Source: Lunatimonas sp. (GTDB lineage: Bacteria > Bacteroidota > Bacteroidia > Cytophagales > Cyclobacteriaceae). Taken from it: 57,942 nt of DNA. How positions within the stretch are numbered: position 1 is the first letter of the stretch; each line of letters opens with the position of its first letter. The position numbers were made by a program, and so were the translations under genes. Positions 45,817-54,682 of this stretch are shown one piece after another. The stretch lies in the NCBI RefSeq assembly GCF_020832325.1, contig NZ_JAFIEU010000027.1:1-57942 (forward strand), given 5' to 3'. A model generated the notes under the pieces. That model had not been told where the DNA came from. It saw nothing but the letters and a program-made list of their open reading frames with translations, and ran no database searches.

Positions 45817-46349
45817 AATTCGACTCAGTATCCATTTATTGCCAGTAAAAATTTTGATTTACCCGGAAACCTCTAGGCATACCGATTATGGTTCCGTATT
45901 TTTGAAAATTCTATGATCATTTGGTGACCCCTCAGATTACAAATTTAATCTAAAAGATAAGATGTGATTAAAAATTTAACAAAAACATAATATTTTAATA
46001 ACAAATAGATTGACCTACAGGATGTTGGACGTTTGCAACTAATTGATGTCAAACTTGAAATAACAATTTAGATGACAGTTTAACAAAAGAATCGCTAAAA
46101 CGCAATCCTTTTTTTGTAGTAATTCGCATAAAAAATATTACGAAACGGAAAAATAGTGAAAAAGCCTTTTGAAATCTGTTGGTAGTTCATCCAGATTGTG
46201 GTTGTAATTTTGGAAATGTGTTTAATTTGGTTTAATAATTGCTAAGGTATCGAATTTAAAGTGAATCTTTAAAGACCCCGTTTCGTTTGGAATATCAAAA
46301 GCGGACCGTGAATAGGTTTTAAATAGTTACCAAATTACCTTATTTAATA
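45817..46349. other. A+T-rich divergent intergenic region
   Basis: About 530 bases lie between the HlyD-like gene (minus) and the coiled-coil gene (plus), with no credible coding frame. It is strongly A+T-rich with several A and T runs. It should carry both promoters; only a tentative plus-strand one (46286-46320) is visible. Confidence 0.5.
46286..46320 (+). promoter_or_regulatory. Weak promoter candidate for the coiled-coil gene
   Basis: TTTG at 46286-46289 and TAGGTTTT at 46313-46320 (one mismatch to TAnnTTTG) with 23 bases between them, 30 bases before the ATG. Confidence 0.3.
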
Positions 46350-47264
46350 ATGGAAGAATCCGGAAAAAAATCTTCAAGCCAAGAGAAGGGAAAGAATATT
46401 TTGATCATTGTTTTGGTCATCTTGGTTGTGTTGAGTGGCATTAGGCTTTTTGCAGATCATAAGGAAAAGCAGCAAAAAACAGAAGAAATTCTTTTGTTGT
46501 CCGAAGAAAATACTGATCTCAACCTGCGCCTTGACTCAATCACTTTTCAACTTGACCTAAGAATTCAGGAGATTCAGCGTTTGGGGGGAGACATTGATTC
46601 CCTCTTGGTAATTAAAGATCAACTGCTGAAGGCAAGGAGTGATGATAAGAACAGGACCATTGAAGATATTGATCGCCTAAATCGGGAGATTGATCGGTAC
46701 AGGAGGGTATTGGTTGCCAAGGATAACGACATAGCTGAGCTGAAGCGGGTGAATGAGCAACTGTTTTCAGAGAACAAGGACCTTAAGTCGGCTAATGCCG
46801 AGATAGAAGACGAAGTAGTCAAACTGAACATCAAAACCCAAGAGTTGGAGGACAAAGTTACCGTAGCAGGAAGACTGCGGGCTGAAAATATCGTCATAGC
46901 GGCTGTTAACGCACGAGGGCGTGAACGTGAAGGTGAATTCAGAAACCGGCAGTTGGAAAAATTGAAGATCACCTTTACGCTAGCTGAAAATGAACTAGCC
47001 CCTTTGGGCACCAAAGATATCTATCTTCAAATTCTGTCTCCAAACAGTCAGGTGATTTTTGATGTAGCCAAGGGCTCTGGCACCTTTAGCATTGATGGGA
47101 GAGAGGAGTTCTTTACAGCTCGGCAGGATATCCTGTTTGATAACAGTAAACAGCGACTGACCTATTTTTACGAAAAAGGATCCGACTATGCAAAAGGAAG
47201 GCATCAGATTCGGTTGTTTGCTGACGGTGTAGAAATTGGCTTCCAAAGCTTTGAAGTCAAATAA
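46350..47264 (+). CDS. Single-pass membrane protein with long coiled coil
   Basis: This encodes 304 residues. A lysine-rich start precedes one membrane helix (about 18-34). A heptad-rich coiled coil follows from about 38 to 175 (EENTDLNLRLDSITFQLDLRIQEIQRL; NEQLFSENKDLKSANAEIEDEVVKLNIKTQELED). The C-terminal 125 residues are mostly beta strands. The topology suggests the coil and beta domain lie outside the inner membrane. It is upstream of rpsF on the same strand, but rpsF has its own strong promoter. No family with known function is recognised. Confidence 0.6.
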   Translation: MEESGKKSSSQEKGKNILIIVLVILVVLSGIRLFADHKEKQQKTEEILLLSEENTDLNLRLDSITFQLDLRIQEIQRLGGDIDSLLVIKDQLLKARSDDKNRTIEDIDRLNREIDRYRRVLVAKDNDIAELKRVNEQLFSENKDLKSANAEIEDEVVKLNIKTQELEDKVTVAGRLRAENIVIAAVNARGREREGEFRNRQLEKLKITFTLAENELAPLGTKDIYLQILSPNSQVIFDVAKGSGTFSIDGREEFFTARQDILFDNSKQRLTYFYEKGSDYAKGRHQIRLFADGVEIGFQSFEVK

Positions 47265-47277
47265 TACCTAATCTATG

Positions 47278-47308
47278 TTGGTATTTTGGTCAGATTCAGT
47301 TAATTTTG
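47278..47308 (+). promoter_or_regulatory. Promoter of the rpsF-rpsR-rplI operon
   Basis: TTGG (47278-47281), 19 bases, then TAATTTTG (47301-47308) gives a full match to the Bacteroidota TTG-N19-TAnnTTTG promoter. The leader to the rpsF ATG is about 33 bases. This is the clearest promoter in the window. Confidence 0.65.
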
Positions 47309-47346
47309 CCGACTGATTTAAATATCACACATTTAAAAAAACAAAA

Positions 47347-47718
47347 ATGTTCCAAAAAAATTACGAGACGGTATTCATACTTACTCCCGTTTTGTCTGAT
47401 GTTCAGATGAAGGATACCGTAGACAAGTTTGTAAACTTGTTAAAAGATGAGGGAGCAGACATTATCAATGTGGAAAATTGGGGGCTGAAAAAAATGGCCT
47501 ACCCCATCCAAAAGAAGAGTACTGGGTTCTACGTTTTGGTAGAGTTTAAGGCAGATCCTACTTTGATCAAGAAATTGGAGATCGAGTATCGCAGGGATGA
47601 GAAAATCTTACGTTTCCTTACTACGGTATTGGATAAGCACGCCATCGCTTACGCGGAAAGAAGAAGAAAAGGAGAGTTTAACAAAAAAGCCGAAGCTAAG
47701 GAGGAAGCTGCCAAATGA
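47347..47718 (+). CDS. rpsF: 30S ribosomal protein S6
   Basis: This encodes 123 residues. It begins [24 protein letters not shown] and contains [27 protein letters not shown] and [23 protein letters not shown], the S6 ferredoxin-like fold that pairs with S18 in the 30S platform. The C-terminal tail is lysine/glutamate/alanine-rich. The TGA stop overlaps the rpsR ATG by 4 bases, fitting equal production of the S6:S18 pair. Confidence 0.96.
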   Translation: MFQKNYETVFILTPVLSDVQMKDTVDKFVNLLKDEGADIINVENWGLKKMAYPIQKKSTGFYVLVEFKADPTLIKKLEIEYRRDEKILRFLTTVLDKHAIAYAERRRKGEFNKKAEAKEEAAK

Positions 47719-47966
47719 CACTTAGAAACGAACCCATAAACAGAGAGCAGGTTAAGAAGAAATACTGCCGATTTAAGAAGCTTGGTATCAAGTACATCGA
47801 TTACAAAGATCCCAACTTTTTGTTGAAATTTGTAAACGAGCAAGGAAAGATCCTTCCTAGAAGACTTACAGGGAATTCAGCCAAATATCAGCGAAAGGTA
47901 GCAAATGCGATTAAAAAGGCCAGGTTGTTGGCGCTTTTACCTTACGTTACTGACGGATTGAAGTAG
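47715..47966 (+). CDS. rpsR: 30S ribosomal protein S18
   Basis: This encodes 83 residues. [49 protein letters not shown] is the S18 signature, followed by [14 protein letters not shown]. It binds S6 in the small subunit platform. It keeps a single cysteine (KYCRF). It overlaps rpsF by 4 bases and is followed by rplI after 36 bases. Confidence 0.96.
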   Translation: MTLRNEPINREQVKKKYCRFKKLGIKYIDYKDPNFLLKFVNEQGKILPRRLTGNSAKYQRKVANAIKKARLLALLPYVTDGLK

Positions 47967-48002
47967 TATCCGGAGTTCCATTCCTATCAAATTTGACAAA
48001 AG

Positions 48003-48446
48003 ATGAACGTAATATTAAAAACAGATATAAAAGGGCTAGGGTACAAAAATGACTTGGTAGACGTAAAGCCAGGTTATGGTCGTAATTACCTGATTCCCCA
48101 AGGTTTTGCCGTATTGGCGACACCTTCTAACAAGCGAATTCTCGAAGAGAACATCAAGCAAGCTGCGCACAAGGCAGAAAAAATCAAAACGGAAGCAGAA
48201 AATCTTGCCACTAAAATTGAGCAGACTGTGCTTGAAATCAAAGCGAAAATCGGTGAGTCCGGTAAGATCTTTGGTAAAGTTACTACGCTTCAAATCTCTG
48301 ATGCCCTAGCAGAAAAAGGGATAGACGTAGATCGGAAAAAGATTGCAATCAGCCAAAGCGTGTCTACCGCAGGTGAGTTTGAAGCTGAAATCGATCTTCA
48401 CCGTGAGGTAAAAACTTCCGTTAAGTTCAACGTAGTAGCGGAATAA
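48003..48446 (+). CDS. rplI: 50S ribosomal protein L9
   Basis: This encodes 147 residues. The N-terminal 23S-binding domain reads VILKTDIKGLGYKNDLVDVKPGYGRNYLIPQGFAV. A long connecting helix rich in Lys/Glu/Ala follows, then the C-terminal domain (GKIFGKVTTLQISDALAEKGIDVDRKKI). Full-length L9. It closes the ribosomal operon, with a terminator directly after it. Confidence 0.96.
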   Translation: MNVILKTDIKGLGYKNDLVDVKPGYGRNYLIPQGFAVLATPSNKRILEENIKQAAHKAEKIKTEAENLATKIEQTVLEIKAKIGESGKIFGKVTTLQISDALAEKGIDVDRKKIAISQSVSTAGEFEAEIDLHREVKTSVKFNVVAE

Positions 48447-48468
48447 GCTAGTTACAGATACAAAGAAG

Positions 48469-48504
48469 AAGAGGGACATTGTAACATGTCCCTCTTTGTT
48501 TTTA
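48469..48504. terminator. Terminator between rplI and the convergent small gene
   Basis: AAGAGGGACAT and ATGTCCCTCTT form an 11-bp stem with a 6-base loop followed by TGTTTTTAT. The T-run reaches the stop codon of the minus-strand gene at 48502. Confidence 0.85.
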
Positions 48505-48741
48505 TAAGGCTTCCAAGCTTTCGATCAATTTCTTGTTTATTGATCTGGGCTTTTTTTCCTTTTCGATTTTTAGCAGATACAGTGCCTCCTTGCATTTCTC
48601 TACAAGTCCCGTAGGGACGCCGTCGAATTGATAACTACCCAAGCACCATTCCAAGTCCTTTACCAAGCCTTCATCCAAGTCTAAGCTTTTGATTTTATCC
48701 AAAGCCATTTCCGCTGTTTTTACCAAAATATCCTTTTTCAT
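48502..48741 (-). CDS. Small hypothetical helical protein
   Basis: This encodes 79 residues, acidic/lysine-rich and largely helical by composition, with no signal peptide or membrane segment. A central KDLEWCLGSYQFDGVPTGLVEKCKEALYLLK resembles short helical repeats but no family is recognised. Reasons to think it real: it is bounded by a terminator at its 3' end, has an ATG in an A+T-rich leader and shows no overlap with another gene. The function is unknown. Confidence 0.55.
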   Translation of the reverse strand: MKKDILVKTAEMALDKIKSLDLDEGLVKDLEWCLGSYQFDGVPTGLVEKCKEALYLLKIEKEKKPRSINKKLIESLEAL

Positions 48742-49034
48742 GTTTTAATGTTGTTAATGGTTGATGATTGTTTTTTGGCAATAATCTATAATATTTCTTA
48801 AAATCACAAATACATTGATTGGTAATTATTTAAATGATATAAAAAATACTTAATATATATCATTAATTTTTTATTTTAAACTGATTCTGAACGAAGCTAT
48901 TTGGTAGTCATTGATTAGTTTAACAAATAATATGTTGAATCTACGGTTAAATAAATTGGATTTGTATGGTGGTGATACCTTTTGATTTAGGGCGTTCCGG
49001 GTGTATTGAGTAGGTTTTTTCTATCTTTGCCCGT
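48742..49034. other. A+T-rich divergent intergenic region
   Basis: About 290 bases between the small minus-strand gene and the GSCFA gene, very A+T-rich in its first half. No gene is visible. It contains the plus-strand -7 box at 49022-49029. Confidence 0.5.
49022..49029 (+). promoter_or_regulatory. -7 box very close to the GSCFA start codon
   Basis: TATCTTTG fits TAnnTTTG exactly and ends 5 bases before the ATG at 49035. Transcription would begin at or within a base or two of the start codon, implying a leaderless mRNA. No clear -33 box is found. Confidence 0.45.
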
Positions 49035-50027
49035 ATGGATTTTCGTACGGCATTCCCTAGTCCTCACTACTCGCATAAGCTTTCCTATGAGAAAGCAGTC
49101 TTTTCGATGGGATCCTGTTTTGCTGGCTTGCTAGGGGATAGGCTTTCCGCTGGCAAGTTCAATGTACTTGCAAATCCGTTTGGTATTATTTACAATCCTC
49201 TTTCGTTGGTAAAACTTTTGTCAAGTTGTATGCTTGGAGAGGCGTTGGACAAGCAGGGTGTATTGACCTATCAGTCTCGGTATTTCCACTACAGGCTTCA
49301 TTCCTCCTTTCATGCGCCATCCGAGGAGCTGTTGCATGAGCAGTTTTCAGCGACGAGCCAGCAGGTAATGGATCATTTGACCAGATGTAGTCATGTTTTT
49401 CTTACCTGGGGCACAGCATATAGTTATGAGCATACGGAATGGAAGATTCCTGTTGCCAATTGCCACAAGCAGCCCACTGCGTTTTTTTCAAAACGGTTGT
49501 TACATACAAGTGAAATGGAAGAAGCCTTTAGGGGGTTCCAAGAGCTACTGTTGCGTATCAATCCGGATGTTCGAGTGGTGGTTACAGTGAGTCCCGTACG
49601 TCATATCAAGGACGGTATTCCGGAAAACCAGCTAAGTAAAAGTACCTTGCGGGTTTTGTGCCATCAGCTGGAGACTACGTATGGTTTTGTAGATTATTTT
49701 CCAAGTTATGAATGGATGATGGATGACCTCAGAGACTATCGGTTTTACAAAGCAGATATGATTCACCCGTCGGAGGTTGCCGAAGATTATATTTGGACTA
49801 AATTTTCGGATTCCTTCATGGAGCCTGCGGTTCGTAAGAAATATGAACGGGTGATTAAAATGCGGAGGTCTATGTCACATAGACCGTTTTATCCGGGAAG
49901 TAACGAACATCAACGGTTTTTGGCGAAATTGATCCAGGAAATGGAGGACCTTCAGCCGGAAATAGACTTTTCATCGGAGATTGCCGCTATCCAGTCAAAG
50001 ATGCTCGACTGCGGAGGGGATGCGTAA
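49035..50027 (+). CDS. GSCFA family protein
   Basis: This encodes 330 residues. FRTAFPSPHYSHKLSYEKAVFSMGSCFAGLLGDRL contains the GSCFA motif that names the family, which is related to SGNH/GDSL-type hydrolases. FLTWGTAYSYEH, VVTVSPVRHIKDGIPENQLSKS and FYKADMIHPSEVAEDYIW (a DxIH/HPS-like catalytic end) fit that fold. There is no signal peptide. Members are found in Bacteroidota and some proteobacteria, often near cell-envelope genes; substrates are not established. Confidence 0.85.
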   Translation: MDFRTAFPSPHYSHKLSYEKAVFSMGSCFAGLLGDRLSAGKFNVLANPFGIIYNPLSLVKLLSSCMLGEALDKQGVLTYQSRYFHYRLHSSFHAPSEELLHEQFSATSQQVMDHLTRCSHVFLTWGTAYSYEHTEWKIPVANCHKQPTAFFSKRLLHTSEMEEAFRGFQELLLRINPDVRVVVTVSPVRHIKDGIPENQLSKSTLRVLCHQLETTYGFVDYFPSYEWMMDDLRDYRFYKADMIHPSEVAEDYIWTKFSDSFMEPAVRKKYERVIKMRRSMSHRPFYPGSNEHQRFLAKLIQEMEDLQPEIDFSSEIAAIQSKMLDCGGDA

Positions 50028-50142
50028 TTATGCAATTTGTTTAGCGTGTTCATTACACAAGCAGGATGTGGCGGCGATATCCCTCAACGGGTAGAAGCAA
50101 GCGGTGGAATTGTTTGATTAATTAGAAAAAAAAGATATCGAG

Positions 50143-52656
50143 TTGATAGATTTGTTCGGAAATACCAGTGAAGTGCAGGCGGAAGTTTGGTATGCAGATG
50201 TCATCATTCCTGTACCCATTCCTAGGATGTTTACGTATCGGGTACCTCGAAACTTGGCGGGAGTACTCGGCATCGGGTTCAGGGTCATCGTTCCGTTTGG
50301 TTCCAAAAAGATTTTAACGGGAGTTGTTGGTAGGATTCACCAGAAGGCACCGACTGCATACGACGCCAAACAGATTTTGGATTTGTTAGACAACGAGGCT
50401 GTAGTAAATGCGCTGCAAATAAAGTTTTGGGATTGGATGGCCACCTATTATTGCTGTAACCTAGGTGAGGTGATGAATGCTGCCCTACCTAGCGGCTTGA
50501 AAATAAGCAGTGAGAGCCGTATACAGCTTCATCCGGATTTCGACTTGGCATCCCCTGGAATCGCTTTAGACAAACGCGAACTGGTGATTTTGGAGGCATT
50601 GGAGGAAAAAAAAGAACTCGACATGGAGGCATGCAGCACGCTATTAGGGGTTAAGTCTGTCCATCCCATTATTAAGAGTTTGGTAGCCAAGGATGCGATC
50701 TTGTTGTTCGAAAAGCTGAAGGAGAAATATACGCCTAAAAAGGAAAGCCGCGTTAGGTTGCATCCTACGTACGCTTCCGACAAAAAGGAGCTAGAAGCCC
50801 TCTTTTCTGAGCTCCAAGGGCAAACGAAACAGGAACAGGTCCTGTTAAAATATTTGCAGCATATCCCCGTTTACCAACAGCCGGAAATCAACCGAAAGGG
50901 GATGTTAAAGCGAGCGTTCAAGGAGTCAGGCTTGTCTACTAGCTCCCTTGCTACACTGGTGAAAAACGGTGTTTTCGAGGAGTTTCAGGTGGTTGTGAGT
51001 CGATTTGAGGAAGTGGTTCCGGTCGGAAAAGAGTTTACCTTAACCTCGACCCAAGAGCGTGCACAGGAGGATATTAAGAGACACTTTGAAGAAAAGCAAA
51101 CGGTACTCCTGCATGGAGTTACGGGCAGTGGCAAGACCGAGATTTATATCCGATTGATTTCTGAGGCCCTACAGAGTGGCTCGCAGGTTCTGCTGCTGTT
51201 GCCTGAGATAGCATTAACGACACACATGGTTAGTCGGTTATTGGGTGTGTTTGGTTCCAAGATGGGTGTGTATCATTCAAAATACTCTGATAATGAGCGG
51301 GTGGAAGTTTGGCAGGGAGTTTTGTCTGGTAGATACGACTTTGTAGTTGGCGTGCGTTCCTCGGTGTTTCTACCGTTCTCCAGTTTGGGGTTGATCATCG
51401 TGGACGAAGAACACGAAAGTTCGTACAAGCAGTATGACCCGGCACCTAGGTTTCAAGCAAGGGATTCGGCGATTATGCTGGCTTGGCTTCATCAGGCGAA
51501 GGTATTGCTGGGTAGCGCAACCCCGTCTTTTGAATCTTATCAAAATGCGCTAAGTGGAAAATACGGCCTGGTGCAAATGGATGAGCGGTTCGGTAAGGCC
51601 GGTCTGCCCCAATACTTACTGGCAAACATCAATCAGGATAAAAAGAAAAACCTATTGAAACTGGATATGACCCGGCTACTCCGGGAAAAGATTCAGGAAG
51701 CGTTAAACCGGCAGGAGCAAGTGTTGTTGTTCCAAAACCGGCGAGGTTACTCGCCATTTCTCTCCTGTGATGAATGCGGATGGACGCCTACTTGCGAGCG
51801 CTGTGATGTCAGTCTTACCTATCACCAGTATGCAGAGGAATTGAGGTGTCATTATTGTGGATTTAAGGACCAGCCTCCGCAGGTTTGTGGTGCATGTGGG
51901 AATCCGAAGATTTCTGCGGTGGGACTAGGTACCGAGCGGATTGAAGAGAATATTGCGTTGCTATTCCCTGAAGCCCGGGTAGCCCGTATGGACTTAGATA
52001 CCACCAGAAGCAAGCACGGCTATCAGCGTATTTTGGAGGATTTTGCCGCGCGGAATATCGATATATTGGTGGGCACCCAAATGATCTCCAAAGGACTGGA
52101 CTTTGACGGTGTTACTGTGGTTGGTGTACTAGATGCGGATAGAATGCTGTTTTTTCCTGATTTTCGATCAGGTGAGCGGGCCTTCCAGATGATTACCCAA
52201 GTAGCAGGTAGGGCTGGCAGGAGAGAAAAGACAGGTACGGTGATTTTGCAAACCAGAAAACCTGATCATCCGTTGTTCGATTTTGTACTAAGAGGAGACT
52301 ACGTAGGTTTTTTTCAGTTGGAAATGGCTGATCGGAAGCGGTTTTTTTATCCACCTTGGGTGAAAAATATCCGGATTACGGTTAAGCACAAGGATAACAA
52401 GGTTTCCGAAAAAGCGGCAAAATTCCTTGCGGGATTACTCAAAGAGATAACTGTAAAAAATATTGTTTTAGGACCGGAGAAAGGTTTGATTGGAAAAATA
52501 AAAAATCAGTATATCTTCGAAATTCTTGTTAAATTAGACCGGCATGGGACTGCTCAAACGGTATTCAAACGAATGCTAGAGGAAAAAATCCATGAGGTAT
52601 ACCAGGAAAGGGAATTTAGGTCTATACGAGTAATCGTTGATGTGGATCCAGCCTAA
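50143..52656 (+). CDS. priA: Primosomal protein N' (replication restart helicase)
   Basis: This encodes 837 residues. The DNA-binding N-terminus opens YADVIIPVPIPRMFTYRVP. The helicase has Walker A HGVTGSGKTEIYIRL, IIVDEEHESSYKQ and VLLGSATPSFES. The zinc module has the series CDECGWTPTCERC ... CHYCG ... CGACG (eight cysteines). Motifs V/VI (VGTQMISKGLDFDGV, TQVAGRAGRREKTG) follow. PriA reloads the replisome at stalled forks. The start is TTG: an in-frame stop (TAA, 50119-50121) lies eight codons upstream and there is no ATG before the conserved domain. Confidence 0.96.
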   Translation: MIDLFGNTSEVQAEVWYADVIIPVPIPRMFTYRVPRNLAGVLGIGFRVIVPFGSKKILTGVVGRIHQKAPTAYDAKQILDLLDNEAVVNALQIKFWDWMATYYCCNLGEVMNAALPSGLKISSESRIQLHPDFDLASPGIALDKRELVILEALEEKKELDMEACSTLLGVKSVHPIIKSLVAKDAILLFEKLKEKYTPKKESRVRLHPTYASDKKELEALFSELQGQTKQEQVLLKYLQHIPVYQQPEINRKGMLKRAFKESGLSTSSLATLVKNGVFEEFQVVVSRFEEVVPVGKEFTLTSTQERAQEDIKRHFEEKQTVLLHGVTGSGKTEIYIRLISEALQSGSQVLLLLPEIALTTHMVSRLLGVFGSKMGVYHSKYSDNERVEVWQGVLSGRYDFVVGVRSSVFLPFSSLGLIIVDEEHESSYKQYDPAPRFQARDSAIMLAWLHQAKVLLGSATPSFESYQNALSGKYGLVQMDERFGKAGLPQYLLANINQDKKKNLLKLDMTRLLREKIQEALNRQEQVLLFQNRRGYSPFLSCDECGWTPTCERCDVSLTYHQYAEELRCHYCGFKDQPPQVCGACGNPKISAVGLGTERIEENIALLFPEARVARMDLDTTRSKHGYQRILEDFAARNIDILVGTQMISKGLDFDGVTVVGVLDADRMLFFPDFRSGERAFQMITQVAGRAGRREKTGTVILQTRKPDHPLFDFVLRGDYVGFFQLEMADRKRFFYPPWVKNIRITVKHKDNKVSEKAAKFLAGLLKEITVKNIVLGPEKGLIGKIKNQYIFEILVKLDRHGTAQTVFKRMLEEKIHEVYQEREFRSIRVIVDVDPA

Positions 52657-52787
52657 AGTTGGGTGCACTCGGATAGTTTTAGATTTTTTCTAAAGCCAAA
52701 ATCGAGTATTTTGTTGAATAGGGTTTGGATCAAGAAGAGATATGCAGTTAGTCGGTATGTGAATGTATGAAAGTCAAAATCTAAACT

Positions 52788-53495
52788 ATGAATAACGTGT
52801 CTGTGGTACTCAAAATTGGATTGGTGTTTACTCTCTTTTGCTTTTCGATGAATAGTGCATCCGCACAACTTGAGAGAAAGAGTGGTTGGTCTGCTGGACC
52901 CATTTTATCGTCTAGCTTTTTTTCGACAATTGATGTGATCGGACAACGGGTAGAGCCTGTTCCTCAAGCAGGCCTGTTTGCTAGCTACGCCAAAAATCTG
53001 AACACATTTTTCGATTTGAAATATTCAGGTAGTCTTTTGGCCGGGTTTTCACCAAATAATGTGATAAATGTTAATGAAGGCAGGCAAAAGATCGCGGAGA
53101 TAAGTGGTCAGCGTTCTATTGCGTTTGATCTTACGCCAGTCTATTATACCAATCCTGACAGAGTAGGTTATTTACCTGCTAAATATTTGTTTTATGTAGG
53201 TTTAGGTGTCGGGTTTTCATTTCATTCGCTTTCTATGGGTATGCTGGAGAGCACCTCTTTTGGAGGGGGGGAGTATGGAAATGAGGTAATTGTAATCGAA
53301 GCTAGCGAATCCCGATTCAGTGTCCTAGGGGGACACGTGCCTGTAGTAGTTGGTACCAAGCAAAATAAGCGGGTTGGTAGAAATTTCGGTATTGAAGTGA
53401 GAAGTAACCTGTCTTTTTCCAGCCGAATGGATGACCCAGGGCAGAATACAAGGTTAGCTTCTTGGTTGGAGGGTCGATTTTTTGTCGACTTGTAG
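52788..53495 (+). CDS. Outer-membrane beta-barrel protein
   Basis: This encodes 235 residues. The signal peptide runs to about 26 (CFSMNSASA/Q). The mature part alternates hydrophobic and polar residues in strand-like blocks with glycine turns (LFASYAKNLNTFFDLKYSG, YLFYVGLGVGFSF, NFGIEVRSNLSFSS) and ends in an aromatic/hydrophobic strand, as in small barrels of the porin-T/OmpW-like kind. No specific ligand or partner is evident. It is 130 bases after priA and likely independent. Confidence 0.6.
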   Translation: MNNVSVVLKIGLVFTLFCFSMNSASAQLERKSGWSAGPILSSSFFSTIDVIGQRVEPVPQAGLFASYAKNLNTFFDLKYSGSLLAGFSPNNVINVNEGRQKIAEISGQRSIAFDLTPVYYTNPDRVGYLPAKYLFYVGLGVGFSFHSLSMGMLESTSFGGGEYGNEVIVIEASESRFSVLGGHVPVVVGTKQNKRVGRNFGIEVRSNLSFSSRMDDPGQNTRLASWLEGRFFVDL

Positions 53496-53558
53496 TGTTA
53501 ATTCCTCCCGTGGACTCATAATGGGAACCCGATGGCAAAACCTTGAACACCGAATCCT

Positions 53559-54659
53559 ATGAGAATGCTGTTTTTCCTCCTGATCTTGGTGCATGGTATG
53601 ATCCATGTGCTCGGTTTTGTTAAAGGCTTTGGGTTCAAAGAGGTAAAGGGACTGACGATGCCTATTACAAAGTCCAAAGGGCTGCTTTGGCTGTTGGCAG
53701 CCCTGTTGATCTTGGTATTTGCCTGGTTGTATGGGGCTAATGCCAAGTTTGCTTGGATTGTAGGATTCGTGGCTATGGGTTTGTCTCAAGTATTGGTATT
53801 TGTCTATTGGCGCGATGCGAAATTTGGAACTCTGCCGAATGTAGCCATTTTATTGGTATCCATCACAATGGCTGCGTCTTACTGGTTTCAGGCCCGAATC
53901 GCGCAGGAGACCCTTCAATTGACCAACCACCATCAACCTCTGGAAACCTCCTATGTCACCGAGGAAGCGATTGGCCATCTTCCTGAATCGGTGCAGCGTT
54001 GGCTTCGGCACTCCGGTATGTTGGGTAAGCCCTTTATCCATATAGGGAAAGTCACCCAGCGCGCAAATATGAAGTTAAAGCCGGAGCAGAACGCCTGGAT
54101 GAGCGCCCATGCAGTGCAGTTTACCACTGCGGACCCGCCTTCCTTTATATGGAGCGTGGACGTACGCATGAATAGCTTGTTGGGATTTCAGGGTCGGGAT
54201 AAGTTTGAGGATGGTAAGGGGGAGATACTGATCAAGGTCAATTCGCTGCTTACCGTGGTCAATGAGGCCGGAGAGAAGTTGGATGAAGGAACGCTACAAC
54301 GCTACTTGGGGGAAGTGGTTTGGTTTCCTTCCATGGCCTTGAGTCCCTACATCACCTGGGAAGCTCTGAGCGATTCTAGTGTCAGGGCAACTATGGAATA
54401 CAAAGGTACCCGGGGCAGCGGGGTTTTTCATTTCAGTCCAGAGGGTGATTTGGTGTTGTTTTCAGCCATGCGGTTCCGGGGCAATGAGTCCGATGCAGGC
54501 CGAAGGGAATGGATTCTTCAGGTGGAGGATCACAAGGTGTTTGAGGGGATTCGGGTGCCCTCCAAGATGACGGCCACCTGGGGGCTGGAGACTGGGGAAT
54601 GGACATGGCTGAAGCTGGAAATCGTAGATCTTACGTATAATCAGCCCTTTACCCCCTGA
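53559..54659 (+). CDS. DUF6544-like membrane protein
   Basis: This encodes 366 residues. Four membrane helices occupy about residues 1-110 (LFFLLILVHGMIHVLGFVKG, GLLWLLAALLILVFAWLYG, AWIVGFVAMGLSQVLVFVYW, VAILLVSITMAASYWF). A soluble domain of about 240 residues follows, beginning HLPESVQRWLRHSGMLGKP and containing RANMKLKPEQNAWM and VEVDVRMNS-like SVDVRMNSLLGFQGRDKF. This matches proteins annotated as DUF6544 in Bacteroidota. Function unknown. It is followed at 23 bases by a serine hydrolase and may be co-transcribed with it. Confidence 0.65.
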   Translation: MRMLFFLLILVHGMIHVLGFVKGFGFKEVKGLTMPITKSKGLLWLLAALLILVFAWLYGANAKFAWIVGFVAMGLSQVLVFVYWRDAKFGTLPNVAILLVSITMAASYWFQARIAQETLQLTNHHQPLETSYVTEEAIGHLPESVQRWLRHSGMLGKPFIHIGKVTQRANMKLKPEQNAWMSAHAVQFTTADPPSFIWSVDVRMNSLLGFQGRDKFEDGKGEILIKVNSLLTVVNEAGEKLDEGTLQRYLGEVVWFPSMALSPYITWEALSDSSVRATMEYKGTRGSGVFHFSPEGDLVLFSAMRFRGNESDAGRREWILQVEDHKVFEGIRVPSKMTATWGLETGEWTWLKLEIVDLTYNQPFTP

Positions 54660-54682
54660 TTTTTTTGGCTTATATTTAGGGT

